64,000 bases of DNA, from assembly GCA_944384125.1 (NCBI GenBank), contig CALWSF010000018.1, positions 1 through 64,000 on the forward strand, in the 5' to 3' direction. Position 1 is the stretch's first letter, and every line of letters begins with the position of its first letter. The notes under the pieces are model-generated. The model was given only the letters and a program-made list of their open reading frames with translations, searched no databases and was not told where the DNA came from. The position numbers and the translations under genes are program-made. Below are positions 1 through 8,688 of the stretch, one piece after another. Source of the DNA: an uncultured Lachnospiraceae bacterium (lineage in GTDB: Bacteria; Bacillota; Clostridia; Lachnospirales; Lachnospiraceae).

Positions 1-3
1 ATT

Positions 4-31
4 GAGAAAATACGTCTATGATCATTTTCTC
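4..31. other. short inverted repeat at window edge
   Basis: GAGAAAAT at 4-11 pairs exactly with ATTTTCTC at 24-31. No clear T-tract follows on the + strand, so it may be the tail of an upstream terminator or an operator. Between it and the leuS promoter (32-93) I see nothing else. Confidence 0.3.
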
Positions 32-93
32 TAGGGACAGTCTTTTTCATCTCAACTGACAATTCGTTTACTTCATCGCGAGGTCAATCCTAC

Positions 94-122
94 TTGACAT
101 CCCATGCCGGATATGATAAATT
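94..122 (+). promoter_or_regulatory. putative sigma-A promoter of leuS
   Basis: TTGACA at 94-99, a 17-base spacer and TAAATT at 117-122. It lies about 20 bases upstream of the T-box leader, the right place to start the leuS leader transcript. Confidence 0.55.
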
Positions 123-139
123 ATCACTTAGCACAAATG

Positions 140-434
140 CCGTGAAAAGGAAGAGTAGGCGAGGGGGACACAGCAGAGAGCTGCCGGATGGTGCGAGGCA
201 GCGGTGGAGCCTGGCTGAACTGGCCTTGGAGCAGCCTGCTGAAGGATTATTATCTGTGTAGGCAGAGCCGGAAGTCCACCGTTAGAGGGACAATGAGAGT
301 GTGTCTGTACGGATGCAGAGCGTCATTTTGGGAAAAACCGGGACGCGGATGAAGGTATGTGGCACAAAATAGAGTGGTACCGCGCGGAGAAATCGGTCTG
401 CGTCTCTATGGTTATGGAGACGCAGGCTTTTTTA
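140..434 (+). promoter_or_regulatory. T-box leader (leucine) of leuS
   Basis: The T-box core AGAGTGGTACCGCG is at 371-384. It is followed by an intrinsic terminator (GTCTGCGTCTC, loop, GAGACGCAGGC, then T7) at about 397-433. Upstream is the long structured Stem I region. Two leucine codons are candidate specifiers: CTG at 220-222, directly after GAA, and CTT at 225-227. Uncharged tRNA-Leu should stabilise the antiterminator and allow leuS transcription. The family assignment is firm; the exact specifier is not. Confidence 0.92.
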
Positions 435-457
435 GTGCGAAATTCAGGAGGAAAAAT

Positions 458-2869
458 ATGGCACAGTACAATCATGCCGCCATCGAAAAAAAATGGCGGG
501 AAAACTGGGAAAAGCATCCCATCAACGTCAATGACGGAAAGAAAGAAAAATATTACTGTCTGGACATGTTTCCGTATCCGTCAGGAAGCGGACTTCATGT
601 GGGTCACTGGAGAGGTTACGTAATCTCCGATGTCTGGAGCCGTTATCAGCTTTTAAAAGGAAAATATGTGATTCACCCCATGGGCTGGGATGCATTCGGT
701 CTTCCGGCAGAGAATTATGCCATCAAAATGGGCGTTCATCCGGCAATTTCCACGGCTGAAAATGTAAAAAACATCAAGCGTCAGATCAATGAGATTGCTG
801 CAATCTATGACTGGGACATGGAGGTTAATACCACTGATCCCGCGTTCTATAAATGGACACAGTGGATTTTTGTTCAGATGTTTAAAAAGGGACTGGCTTA
901 CGAGAAGGAATTCCCCATCAACTGGTGTCCTTCCTGCAAGACCGGTCTTGCAAATGAGGAGGTTGTGAACGGCTGCTGCGAGCGCTGCGGAACTCCCGTT
1001 ACCAAGAAGAATCTCCGTCAGTGGATGCTTAAGATTACCGCTTATGCGGAGCGTCTCTTAAACGATCTGGACAAGCTTGACTGGCCGGAGAAGGTTAAGA
1101 AGATGCAGACCGACTGGATTGGAAAATCCTACGGCGCGGAGGTGGATTTCCCGATAGAGGGAAGAGAGGAGAAAATTACTGTCTATACAACCCGTCCGGA
1201 CACACTTCACGGAGCAACCTTTATGGTTCTTGCGCCGGAGCACGCAATGGCAAAGAGCCTGGCTACAGATGAGACGAGAGAAGCTGTGGAGAAATACATT
1301 TTTGATTCCTCCATGCGCTCCAACGTGGATCGTCTTCAGGATAAGGAAAAGACGGGCGTATTTACCGGTTCCTACGCTGTGAATCCGTTAAACGGTGCAC
1401 GTGTACCCATCTGGCTTTCTGATTATGTTCTGGCTGACTACGGAACAGGAGCCATCATGTGCGTTCCGGCCCATGACGACCGTGACTTTGAGTTTGCGAA
1501 AAAGTTCAATATTCCGATCGTTCAGGTTATCGCCAAGGACGGAAAAGAAATTGAAAATATGACAGAGGCCTACACGGAGGCAGCCGGAACGATGATCAAT
1601 TCCGGAGAGTGGAACGGCATGGAGTCTGCTGTTCTTAAAAAGGAAGCGCCGGAGATGATTGAAAAGATGGGAATCGGTCACAAGAGAGTAAATTATAAGC
1701 TCCGTGACTGGGTATTCTCCCGCCAGAGGTACTGGGGAGAGCCGATTCCGATTATTCACTGCCCCAAGTGCGGCAATGTTCCGGTTCCGGAAGATCAGCT
1801 TCCGCTGGAGCTTCCCAAGGTAGACAGCTATCAGCCCACCGGAACGGGAGAATCTCCGCTGGCTGCTATTGATGAGTGGGTAAATACCACCTGTCCCTGC
1901 TGCGGTTCTCCGGCAAAGAGAGAGACCAACACCATGCCTCAGTGGGCCGGTTCATCCTGGTATTTCCTGCGTTATGTGGACAACAAGAATGACAGAGAAC
2001 TGGTATCGAGAGAGCGCGCCGACAAATATCTGCCGGTTGACATGTATATCGGTGGTGTAGAGCATGCAGTGCTTCATCTTCTGTACTCCAGATTCTATAC
2101 AAAGTTCCTCTGTGATATCGGAGCTATCGACTTCGATGAGCCGTTCAAGAAACTGTTCAATCAGGGAATGATTACAGGAAAGAATGGTATCAAGATGAGT
2201 AAGTCCAAGGGAAATGTCGTTTCTCCGGATGATCTTGTACGCGATTACGGATGCGATTCCCTGCGTCTCTATGAGCTCTTTGTGGGACCGCCGGAACTGG
2301 ATGCCGAGTGGGATGATCGGGGGATTGAGGGTGTATCCCGTTTCCTCAACCGTTTCTACAATCTGGTAATGTCCAGCAAGGATAAAGATGTACAGGCTGC
2401 CCGTGAGATGATCAAACTCCGTCATAAGCTGGTATTCGATATTGAGCAGCGTTTTGAGCAGTTCAGCCTTAATACGGTTATTTCCGGATTTATGGAGTAT
2501 AATAATAAGCTGATTGAGCTTGCCAAGACGACGGGAGGAATTGATAAGGAAACTCTGAAAACGTTTGTTGTGCTTCTGGCTCCCTTTGCTCCGCACCTGG
2601 GCGAAGAGCTGTGGCATGAATTGGGCGGCGAGGACAGCGTATTCCATTCCACATGGCCGGAGTGCGATGAAAAGCTGATGGCGGATGATGAGAAGGAGAT
2701 TGCCGTTCAGATCAACGGAAGAGTCCGTGCAACTGTGCTTCTTCCTGCTGATGTTTCCAAGGAAGATGCGATTGCGGCAGGAAAAGAGGCTGTCAAGGAT
2801 AAGCTGACGGGAAATATCGTAAAGGAAATTTACGTACCCGGAAGAATTGTAAATATTGTTGTGAAATAG
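458..2869 (+). CDS. leuS: leucyl-tRNA synthetase
   Basis: Class Ia synthetase charging tRNA-Leu in the cytoplasm. The 803-residue product has the usual bacterial LeuRS length. HVGH (HIGH signature) is at residues 47-50 and KMSKS at 579-583. A Cys-rich zinc-type insert (NWCPSCKTG...CCERCG) lies near 155-185, and the CP1 editing domain follows in the middle third. The ATG at 458 is chosen because AGGAGG lies at 446-451 and the product starts MAQYNHAAIEKKW like other bacterial LeuRS. Upstream in-frame starts from 359 fall inside the T-box/terminator and are rejected. It is expressed from the leucine T-box leader and ended by the hairpin at 2889. Confidence 0.98.
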   Translation: MAQYNHAAIEKKWRENWEKHPINVNDGKKEKYYCLDMFPYPSGSGLHVGHWRGYVISDVWSRYQLLKGKYVIHPMGWDAFGLPAENYAIKMGVHPAISTAENVKNIKRQINEIAAIYDWDMEVNTTDPAFYKWTQWIFVQMFKKGLAYEKEFPINWCPSCKTGLANEEVVNGCCERCGTPVTKKNLRQWMLKITAYAERLLNDLDKLDWPEKVKKMQTDWIGKSYGAEVDFPIEGREEKITVYTTRPDTLHGATFMVLAPEHAMAKSLATDETREAVEKYIFDSSMRSNVDRLQDKEKTGVFTGSYAVNPLNGARVPIWLSDYVLADYGTGAIMCVPAHDDRDFEFAKKFNIPIVQVIAKDGKEIENMTEAYTEAAGTMINSGEWNGMESAVLKKEAPEMIEKMGIGHKRVNYKLRDWVFSRQRYWGEPIPIIHCPKCGNVPVPEDQLPLELPKVDSYQPTGTGESPLAAIDEWVNTTCPCCGSPAKRETNTMPQWAGSSWYFLRYVDNKNDRELVSRERADKYLPVDMYIGGVEHAVLHLLYSRFYTKFLCDIGAIDFDEPFKKLFNQGMITGKNGIKMSKSKGNVVSPDDLVRDYGCDSLRLYELFVGPPELDAEWDDRGIEGVSRFLNRFYNLVMSSKDKDVQAAREMIKLRHKLVFDIEQRFEQFSLNTVISGFMEYNNKLIELAKTTGGIDKETLKTFVVLLAPFAPHLGEELWHELGGEDSVFHSTWPECDEKLMADDEKEIAVQINGRVRATVLLPADVSKEDAIAAGKEAVKDKLTGNIVKEIYVPGRIVNIVVK

Positions 2870-2888
2870 TTAAATAGAAAATGGGAAA

Positions 2889-2932
2889 TGGCGCAGATAA
2901 CGGAAGCAGTATCTGCGCCATTTGCTGTTTTA
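2889..2932 (+). terminator. intrinsic terminator after leuS
   Basis: TGGCGCAGATA (2889-2899) pairs with TATCTGCGCCA (2910-2920). A T-rich tract (TTTGCTGTTTT) follows. Confidence 0.75.
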
Positions 2933-2978
2933 AGAAAACGACAGGAATACTGTGCTGAAGGGAAATAACCGGCATATA

Positions 2979-3007
2979 TTGACATTTGAGAAGTGAACTG
3001 GTAAAAT
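2979..3007 (+). promoter_or_regulatory. sigma-A promoter upstream of the C39-like lipoprotein gene
   Basis: TTGACA at 2979-2984, a 17-base spacer, and TAAAAT at 3002-3007. It leaves an untranslated leader of roughly 110 bases before the start at 3125. Confidence 0.6.
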
Positions 3008-3124
3008 CGGTTGCGCATTTTTTGTTAAACTGATGATCCAAAAGCAGATAACAGACAAATGCGCAAAGAAGTATTTTTTATGAGGAACATGTTTAATTAT
3101 TTTCAGTGAAAGGAATTTTATTTT

Positions 3125-3922
3125 ATGAGAAAATCAATTATATGTTTGGGTTTATCAGCGATGCTGCTCACAGCATGTGCCCGGCAGACTCCGCCTGCTG
3201 ACGCTGAAGTACAGACGGATACAGCAGCATCTGAGTTCACGGATGAGATGAAGATCCCTTATAAGAATGATCTGGACGCCGAACAGGGCGCAGACAGTGC
3301 AGAACGGGAAGGAGATCATCAGGACAGCCCGTACTTTACGAGTTTAGATTATTACAACATGGAAAGTACAGATACATTAACCATTATTCCGCATTTCAGG
3401 ACACAGCAGCAGACCAGTGAATGGTCCTGTGGTCTGAGTGCCATGGTTATGGTTCTGGATCACTATGGGCTGTTGGGTAATTATACAGAGGAATCTCTTG
3501 CACAAATGCGTTCCAATGGGCTGGAACCGGAAGGAACTACATTAAAAGATATTGTAAATATTCTGGAAACCGTTACCGGCAGAGAAACGGAGAGCACTTA
3601 TGATTATCCGGGCGATCAGATTTATGAGTTTATGACTCTGGATCAGATTCAGACGTATCTGAAAAATGACCAGCCGATTTTGGTAGCCTGGAATGACTGG
3701 GGCGGACACTGGCAGGTAATCATCGGATATGACACAATGGGTACAGAAACATATTCGGATGATGTAATTATTGTTGCAGATTCTTATGATACGACGGATC
3801 ATAATCAGGATGGTTATGGAGTTTATCCTGCAGAAAGATTTTACTATAACTGGACAATGTATGATTTCTTTGAAAGCTATGGCGTAGATGAAAGAGACAT
3901 GTTGTTTTGTGTTTTAAAGTAA
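3125..3922 (+). CDS. C39-like cysteine peptidase lipoprotein
   Basis: 265 residues. An N-terminal signal ends in a lipobox (LTAC), so the protein is probably a membrane-anchored surface lipoprotein. An acidic linker follows, then a papain-like C39-type domain (PF13529-like). Cys102 in EWSCGLSAMVMVL is the likely nucleophile, His195 in GGHWQVIIGYD the likely base, and an Asp/Asn follows in VADSYD. The family contains bacteriocin leader peptidases and uncharacterised secreted peptidases. No bacteriocin, ABC exporter or double-glycine peptide gene lies nearby, so a processing role is not supported. The start has GAAAGGAA upstream. The substrate is unknown. Confidence 0.85.
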   Translation: MRKSIICLGLSAMLLTACARQTPPADAEVQTDTAASEFTDEMKIPYKNDLDAEQGADSAEREGDHQDSPYFTSLDYYNMESTDTLTIIPHFRTQQQTSEWSCGLSAMVMVLDHYGLLGNYTEESLAQMRSNGLEPEGTTLKDIVNILETVTGRETESTYDYPGDQIYEFMTLDQIQTYLKNDQPILVAWNDWGGHWQVIIGYDTMGTETYSDDVIIVADSYDTTDHNQDGYGVYPAERFYYNWTMYDFFESYGVDERDMLFCVLK

Positions 3923-3980
3923 TTCAGATACGGCGCTTTTAAAGTGAGATTTGATGAAAGAATTATTTCAGAATAGCATT

Positions 3981-4027
3981 AAGGGTTTTCTGCGGCAATG
4001 ATTTTACAGAAAGCCCTTTTTGTTTTT
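3981..4027 (+). terminator. intrinsic terminator after the C39-like gene
   Basis: AAGGGTTTTCTG (3981-3992) pairs with CAGAAAGCCCTT ahead of a T-rich run reaching about 4027. It also sits just beyond the end of the convergent flavoprotein gene. Confidence 0.7.
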
Positions 4028-4096
4028 CCTCAATATGAAATACGAAATGGGTGCTCAGGATTATGTCAGCAGGCGAAAATCTGGCATTATGGTATG

Positions 4097-4717
4097 CTAT
4101 GAGGGTAAATTCTGCTGCTCGATTTTCATAGTACTCATCTCATCTCCGGTAATGCCGTTTTTCTTCCCATATTTTTCCCAGTACACAGAAGATGCTTTTA
4201 TAAAAAGAGTTTTGGGAACCGGCATTGTGACATGCAGGGTTTTGTATTTTCCGGTTATAATAGAGTCAGCCAGCTTCTTCATTTTTCTTTTTAATATTAT
4301 TTGGAACGGAGTGGATAGAATTGCTTCTCCGCTTCCGATTTTCAAAACAGATCCGAAGGGAAAATGATTGTTCCTGCAGTACAGGCGTATTATATCCACG
4401 GCAATATTATTCTGGTATGGTTCGATGAAGCCACAGTTGATAATAATGGAGATAACGGGTTTTTTTGCAGGCGGATTTTTTTCCAGTGTTTTCAGGAAAT
4501 TCAGCAGAGTAACCGGGATACTGTCAGCATACAGGGGAAAAACTATCAGGACATTTAAATAATTTTCCATGGAATGACAGATCGGCAAATGATTCAAGTC
4601 ACTGATTGCACAGTAATCGGTGCCTGCGGAACAGCAGTCTGAAAACAATTTGGCATATTGCCTGGAGTTTGAGCGTGGAGCCCGGGGACTCCCGTTAATA
4701 ATCATTATTTTTCCCAT
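4097..4717 (-). CDS. flavodoxin-like NAD(P)H-dependent oxidoreductase
   Basis: 206 residues. The N-terminus MGKIMIINGSPRAPRSNSRQ carries the GSPR-type phosphate-binding loop of the NADPH-dependent FMN reductase/flavodoxin-like family, so FMN binding is likely. A second flavin-loop region (IVFPLYADSIP) is seen near residues 58-68. The start overlaps the end of the preceding gene by 13 bases, implying translational coupling with the 171-residue flavoprotein. The partner has Cys motifs that this protein lacks. The electron acceptor is unknown. Confidence 0.8.
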   Translation of the reverse strand: MGKIMIINGSPRAPRSNSRQYAKLFSDCCSAGTDYCAISDLNHLPICHSMENYLNVLIVFPLYADSIPVTLLNFLKTLEKNPPAKKPVISIIINCGFIEPYQNNIAVDIIRLYCRNNHFPFGSVLKIGSGEAILSTPFQIILKRKMKKLADSIITGKYKTLHVTMPVPKTLFIKASSVYWEKYGKKNGITGDEMSTMKIEQQNLPS

Positions 4718-5220
4718 TTTGACATTTCTTGTTTTACAATTTCCTCTACTTTATTTTCTGCAGCAAATATAATATTAAAATCTATAAAATTCATGTTTTT
4801 TGCATTTCGTGCCACAAGACGGCGAAAAAGTTCCTGTTCTTCAAAGGATATGTTTCCATAACCAATTATAACGGCCTTTTTGGGTGCCACATTTCGCTGA
4901 AGATGATGCGTTTCCCCCTGAAAGAGACGGATAAAAGCCTGCTGTATGGGAATGGCCCGCTCCAGCATAGTCTTCATGACTGTGTCATAGCACCCATATC
5001 GTATTTGGCTTACATACATAATTTGTCTGCTTGCCGCAATAAGGGGATAGACCCTGACGGCATCATCCCGTATGACACAGCATCCGGGCGTTTTTGTCCA
5101 GCACCCGAAGCATCCAATACAGCTGGTAATTTTAAGTTCTGATAAATTAATAAAATTTATATCGCTGCAGTGCGGTACACTGTTAATGTCTAAATATCTG
5201 TCGCTCAGTATCAGATTCAT
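4705..5220 (-). CDS. cysteine-rich flavodoxin-family protein
   Basis: 171 residues related to iron-sulfur flavoproteins / NADPH-dependent FMN reductases. The motif CIGCFGCWTKTPGCCVIRDD (about residues 34-53) matches the Cys cluster of that family (CxxCxxC...GxCxxxDD). The usual N-terminal GSPR loop is missing, because the protein begins directly MNLILSDRYLD. It is therefore short at the front compared with standard members. A purine-rich site (AGGAAAAA) precedes the ATG. It is the first gene of a two-gene unit with the coupled downstream flavoprotein. Confidence 0.78.
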   Translation of the reverse strand: MNLILSDRYLDINSVPHCSDINFINLSELKITSCIGCFGCWTKTPGCCVIRDDAVRVYPLIAASRQIMYVSQIRYGCYDTVMKTMLERAIPIQQAFIRLFQGETHHLQRNVAPKKAVIIGYGNISFEEQELFRRLVARNAKNMNFIDFNIIFAAENKVEEIVKQEMSKWEK

Positions 5221-5319
5221 TCGCTTTTTCCTGTGGAGAGATTCTAACTGGAGTTCTGATATGATAGTATATTTAATTAATAAAAAAATATATCAGGAAA
5301 AAAAGATAATAATTTCCAG

Positions 5320-6660
5320 TTATTCTTTTACAATCCTGTAAAGTTTCCATTTTCCGCTCCGGTAGCGCATCACAACTACAAAGCAGGCGATGAGCCATGC
5401 AGGCGGCATGCTGACATAGTAGCAGCGGAATGCAACAGGGGTAACGGCCAGCAGATAGGAGAGTGCCAGACGAATGCCCAGGTTGATGAATCCGGAAGCA
5501 GCGGGAATGCGCACATCGCCTGCTCCCTGGAGAAATCCGCAGGTAATGTTCATAATTGTCATAACCCAGATAAAGCACATCAGAATATCGAGATGTTCTC
5601 TGCCGCGGCGCAGAGATTCTCCCGTGATATTGAAGATACTGAGAAGCGGCTCATCGAAGATCAGGACAAGGACACTGATCGCGGCGCTGATAAGGACACC
5701 CATCAGAAGAGTGGAACGATAACCGCGCATGGCGCGATCCAGTTTCTTTGCGCCGATATTCTGTCCGGCAAAGCTGGAGATGGCCACATTAAATGACTGG
5801 GAAGGAATGTGGGCCAGCTGTTCGATTTTCAGCATGGCAGAATATCCCTCGATACTGGGAGCTCCGAATGAATTGATAAGGCGCTGGAGAATAATAAATC
5901 CCAGTGAGTTGACAGCCGTCTGTAAAATGATGGGGATGCTGAGCCGGGCCAGAAGTGCTGTCTGCTGCTTCCAGGCGTAGAGATAGGCCGGACTGGGAAC
6001 CAGTTCCGGAAAAAGTCTGCGCATATAAAGAAAGCTGGCTATAGCTGAACCGGCCTGTGCGGCAACGGTTGCTATGGCGGCTCCGGCGACACCCATATCA
6101 AATACCATAATGAAAAGACAGTCCAGGACCACATTAAGAAGAGCCGAAATCAGGAGAAAAATCAGGGCGCCCCGGGAATCTCCGTGAGCTCTTAATATGC
6201 CGTATGTAACATTATACAGAAGCTGAAATACGATTCCGCAGCTGTATATCAGGAAATACGTAATGCTGTCATTCTGCATTTCTCCGGGAGCCTGAAGAAA
6301 TCCGATGATAACGGGTTTTGCCAGCAGAAAACAGGCTGCTGTCAGAATGATGCTGACTGCAATGGCTGCCAGAAAGGAGGCGGCAACGGTCTCTTTTATT
6401 TCTTTCTGTTTTTTGGCCCCGAAATACTGGGCAGCTGCTATGTTTACCCCGGCTCCCAGTGATGTGCAGACTGCGACCATAAGCCAGGTCATGGAGCTTG
6501 TAAGACCTACGGCGCCCAGCGCGGTGGATCCGATGCAGTTTCCTACGATAACGCTGTCTACCAGGTTGTAGAGAACCTGGAGAAGATTTGCTCCCATAAT
6601 GGGAAGTGAGAAGGCGAGAACGGTGGACCATTCTCTGCCGGTTGTCATATCCTTTTGCAT
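5320..6660 (-). CDS. MATE family efflux transporter
   Basis: 446 residues with about twelve hydrophobic helices in two halves, typical of MATE proteins of the NorM/DinF type (MATE length is usually 440-470). The start segment EWSTVLAFSLPIMGANLLQVLYNLVDSVIVG is the classical first-helix signature. It probably exports cationic drugs or metabolites using Na+ or H+ gradients; the substrate cannot be told from sequence. The ATG at 6660 has AGGAGA upstream. The leader carries a terminator-like hairpin at 6733-6753. A weak promoter (TTTACT-N17-TAGACT) on the reverse strand upstream is possible. Confidence 0.93.
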   Translation of the reverse strand: MQKDMTTGREWSTVLAFSLPIMGANLLQVLYNLVDSVIVGNCIGSTALGAVGLTSSMTWLMVAVCTSLGAGVNIAAAQYFGAKKQKEIKETVAASFLAAIAVSIILTAACFLLAKPVIIGFLQAPGEMQNDSITYFLIYSCGIVFQLLYNVTYGILRAHGDSRGALIFLLISALLNVVLDCLFIMVFDMGVAGAAIATVAAQAGSAIASFLYMRRLFPELVPSPAYLYAWKQQTALLARLSIPIILQTAVNSLGFIILQRLINSFGAPSIEGYSAMLKIEQLAHIPSQSFNVAISSFAGQNIGAKKLDRAMRGYRSTLLMGVLISAAISVLVLIFDEPLLSIFNITGESLRRGREHLDILMCFIWVMTIMNITCGFLQGAGDVRIPAASGFINLGIRLALSYLLAVTPVAFRCYYVSMPPAWLIACFVVVMRYRSGKWKLYRIVKE

Positions 6661-6732
6661 TGCCCTGAATCTCCTTTGGTAAAAAATTTAATAACGGTCT
6701 TTTAAACATGCATAAAGCCTGGTATTTGCCTA

Positions 6733-6753
6733 AAAAAATCCCTGCGTGCAGGG
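6733..6753 (-). terminator. terminator-like hairpin in the MATE gene leader
   Basis: Read on the reverse strand, CCCTGCACGCAGGG is followed by ATTTTTTTA. It sits about 75 bases upstream of the MATE start with no reverse-strand gene before it. It could therefore be an attenuator of the MATE transcript. No known riboswitch class is recognised around it. Confidence 0.45.
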
Positions 6754-6823
6754 AAAATAAAATGCCGTTTTTTCAGCAGATTAAGTCTAACATAGAAAAT
6801 AAGAAAAGTAAAGAAAGGGGGGA

Positions 6824-6852
6824 TTCATTTTTAAGACGGAATCATGTATAAT
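6824..6852 (+). promoter_or_regulatory. putative promoter of the YczE-like gene
   Basis: TATAAT at 6847-6852 with a weak -35 (TTCATT, 6824-6829) and a 17-base spacer. It lies about 55 bases ahead of the start at 6908. Confidence 0.5.
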
Positions 6853-6907
6853 AAAAGTTATGCTGCAGGAAAATGTAATGGCCTGCAGGGGGACAGGAGG
6901 GAGAAAA

Positions 6908-7765
6908 ATGCAACTGGAAGAGACGGAAAATACGGATGGAGAAAACGGAACGGCAAGGGCACGGACAGCACTTTTTTTCAGGCTGTTTTTTTATGCGGCC
7001 GGCATGATAATTCTGGCTATGGGCCTGACGTTGAATACGAAGACGGATCTTGGTGTGTCAGCTATTGTGTCCATTTCCTTTGCCGCATCAGAAATATGGG
7101 ACTGGAACTTCGGGGACAGCACGCTTGTGCTGTATGTGGTTCTTGTTATAATTCAGATGTTTTTCCATGTGCTTTTTTTCAGGCGTCAGATTCGAAAGGC
7201 CGGCACGTGTGAGAATATAAAAACTGTGTGCGGACGCCGGAGGGAAATTCTCTTTAAGGATGCGATGGAAATTCCCATGAGCATTCTGTTTACACGATTT
7301 TTAAATCTGTTTGCTGCAGTGCTTCCGGATATGGCAGCAGGGGAAATGGGGAGTTTTGCGGCTTCTCTGCCGGGAAGGCTTATTGCTCTGGCTGTGGCTG
7401 TATCTCTGACAGGAATAGGATCTGCCATGTCATTAAATATGCGTCTTGTTCCCAGCGCCGGGGATGGTGTTGTTCAGGGAGCTGCAGATTTTACGGAAAA
7501 AAATGTGGGTTTTATGAAGAACTGTGTGGATGCGATATGTGTTCTGACAGCAGTGCTTCTGGGGCTTACAGGAGATGGCCGGATAGTGGGTGTGGGAATC
7601 GGAACGGTATGTTCCATGGTGTTTGTGGGGCGTGTGATTGCCGTTTTCAATCACTTTTTCTTTGGGAAAATGACGGCACTGGCCGGTGTGAAGCCGGTTG
7701 CGGCTGAAGCCGGGAGCAGGGCAGTCCGGGGGTGCCGGGAGGCGGTGCCTGTACATAACGGATAA
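6908..7765 (+). CDS. YczE/YitT-like integral membrane protein
   Basis: About 285 residues with five or so membrane segments. The opening FYAAGMIILAMGLTLNTKTDLGVSA and the later SLTGIGSAMSLNMRLVPSAGDGVVQG match the YczE/YyaS/YitT-type membrane family of Firmicutes, whose function is unknown. The ATG at 6908 is preferred over the in-frame one at 6860 because ACAGGAGGGAG lies just before it. Three further forward genes follow at 36-59 base gaps, so it may head a four-gene unit. Confidence 0.8.
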   Translation: MQLEETENTDGENGTARARTALFFRLFFYAAGMIILAMGLTLNTKTDLGVSAIVSISFAASEIWDWNFGDSTLVLYVVLVIIQMFFHVLFFRRQIRKAGTCENIKTVCGRRREILFKDAMEIPMSILFTRFLNLFAAVLPDMAAGEMGSFAASLPGRLIALAVAVSLTGIGSAMSLNMRLVPSAGDGVVQGAADFTEKNVGFMKNCVDAICVLTAVLLGLTGDGRIVGVGIGTVCSMVFVGRVIAVFNHFFFGKMTALAGVKPVAAEAGSRAVRGCREAVPVHNG

Positions 7766-7813
7766 GTTATTCTCCGCCACAGTGCGGGGTATGTGAAAGA
7801 GAGGACAGAGATT

Positions 7814-8629
7814 ATGGTTGCAACCATACTGGTTGATAATAATGCAGGGGAAGGACTCCTGCCTGAATGGGGGCTTTCCATCCATATTGAACATAATGGG
7901 CATCAGATTCTCCTTGATACAGGATCATCAGGGAAATTTGCGCAGAATGCCGGGAGTCTTGATATCGATCTGTCAGCGGTGGAATGCGGCGTGCTGTCCC
8001 ATGCTCATTACGATCATTCAGACGGGCTGGAGGCTTTTTTTGCGGTAAATACAGATGCCCCCTTTTATGTAAGGGAGAGTGCCGGGGAAAACTGTTACAG
8101 AAAAAATAAGATTTTGTATCATTATATCGGAATTCACAGAGGATATCTGAGCAGATTCCGGGAACGTATCCGGTATGTGGAGGGAAAACGGGAGATCCTT
8201 CCGGGGGTAACGCTTCTTCCGCACATGACTCCGGGTCTGGAGGAGATTGGACGGCGTGCCAGAATGTATGTCCGGAAGGGAATCATATTCAGGCCGGATT
8301 CTTTTTCTCATGAACAGAGCCTTGTAGTGGATACGGCAGACGGCCTTGTTGTATTTAACAGCTGTTCCCACGGAGGGGCCGATAATATTATCCGGGAGAC
8401 GGAAGAAAGCTGGCCGGATAAAAAGATAAAAGCACTTGTGGGAGGTCTGCATCTGTTCCGCTCATCAGATGAAACGGTGCGTGCTCTGGCAGAGCGGGTA
8501 AAGGAGACAGGAATTGAAAAAATTTATACGGGACACTGTACGGGTGAACGCGCTTTTTCAATTCTTAAGGAAGAACTGGGGGATCGGGTGGAACCCATTT
8601 TGACGGGACTTCAGATTCGCCTGGGTTGA
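7814..8629 (+). CDS. metallo-beta-lactamase-fold hydrolase
   Basis: About 271 residues. LSHAHYDHSDGLEAF carries the HxHxDH metal-binding motif; GLHLF and YTGHCTGERAF supply later His ligands. The arrangement, with LLDTGSSGKF near the front, resembles the MBL-fold family annotated as dihydropterin ribofuranosyl-aminobenzene phosphate synthase-like. Activity is not established for most members. The start at 7814 (MVATILVDNNAGEG) has GAGAGGACAG upstream; an alternative in-frame ATG at 7793 lacks a good site. It is a soluble cytoplasmic enzyme with unknown substrate. Confidence 0.85.
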   Translation: MVATILVDNNAGEGLLPEWGLSIHIEHNGHQILLDTGSSGKFAQNAGSLDIDLSAVECGVLSHAHYDHSDGLEAFFAVNTDAPFYVRESAGENCYRKNKILYHYIGIHRGYLSRFRERIRYVEGKREILPGVTLLPHMTPGLEEIGRRARMYVRKGIIFRPDSFSHEQSLVVDTADGLVVFNSCSHGGADNIIRETEESWPDKKIKALVGGLHLFRSSDETVRALAERVKETGIEKIYTGHCTGERAFSILKEELGDRVEPILTGLQIRLG

Positions 8630-8688
8630 TATGACATTGCAGGAAAAAAACGGGTTTTCACTGATGTCACAGGGAAAGGACAAAATAT

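Noticed and set aside
1952..2647. 231-codon reverse open frame
   Set aside because: Antisense to leuS; no independent support.
3125..3922. C39-like gene as a bacteriocin-processing peptidase
   Set aside because: No ABC exporter or double-glycine precursor gene nearby, and the protein is a stand-alone lipoprotein.
4020..4367. 115-codon forward frame
   Set aside because: Antisense to the flavodoxin-like gene and begins in the terminator of the C39-like gene.
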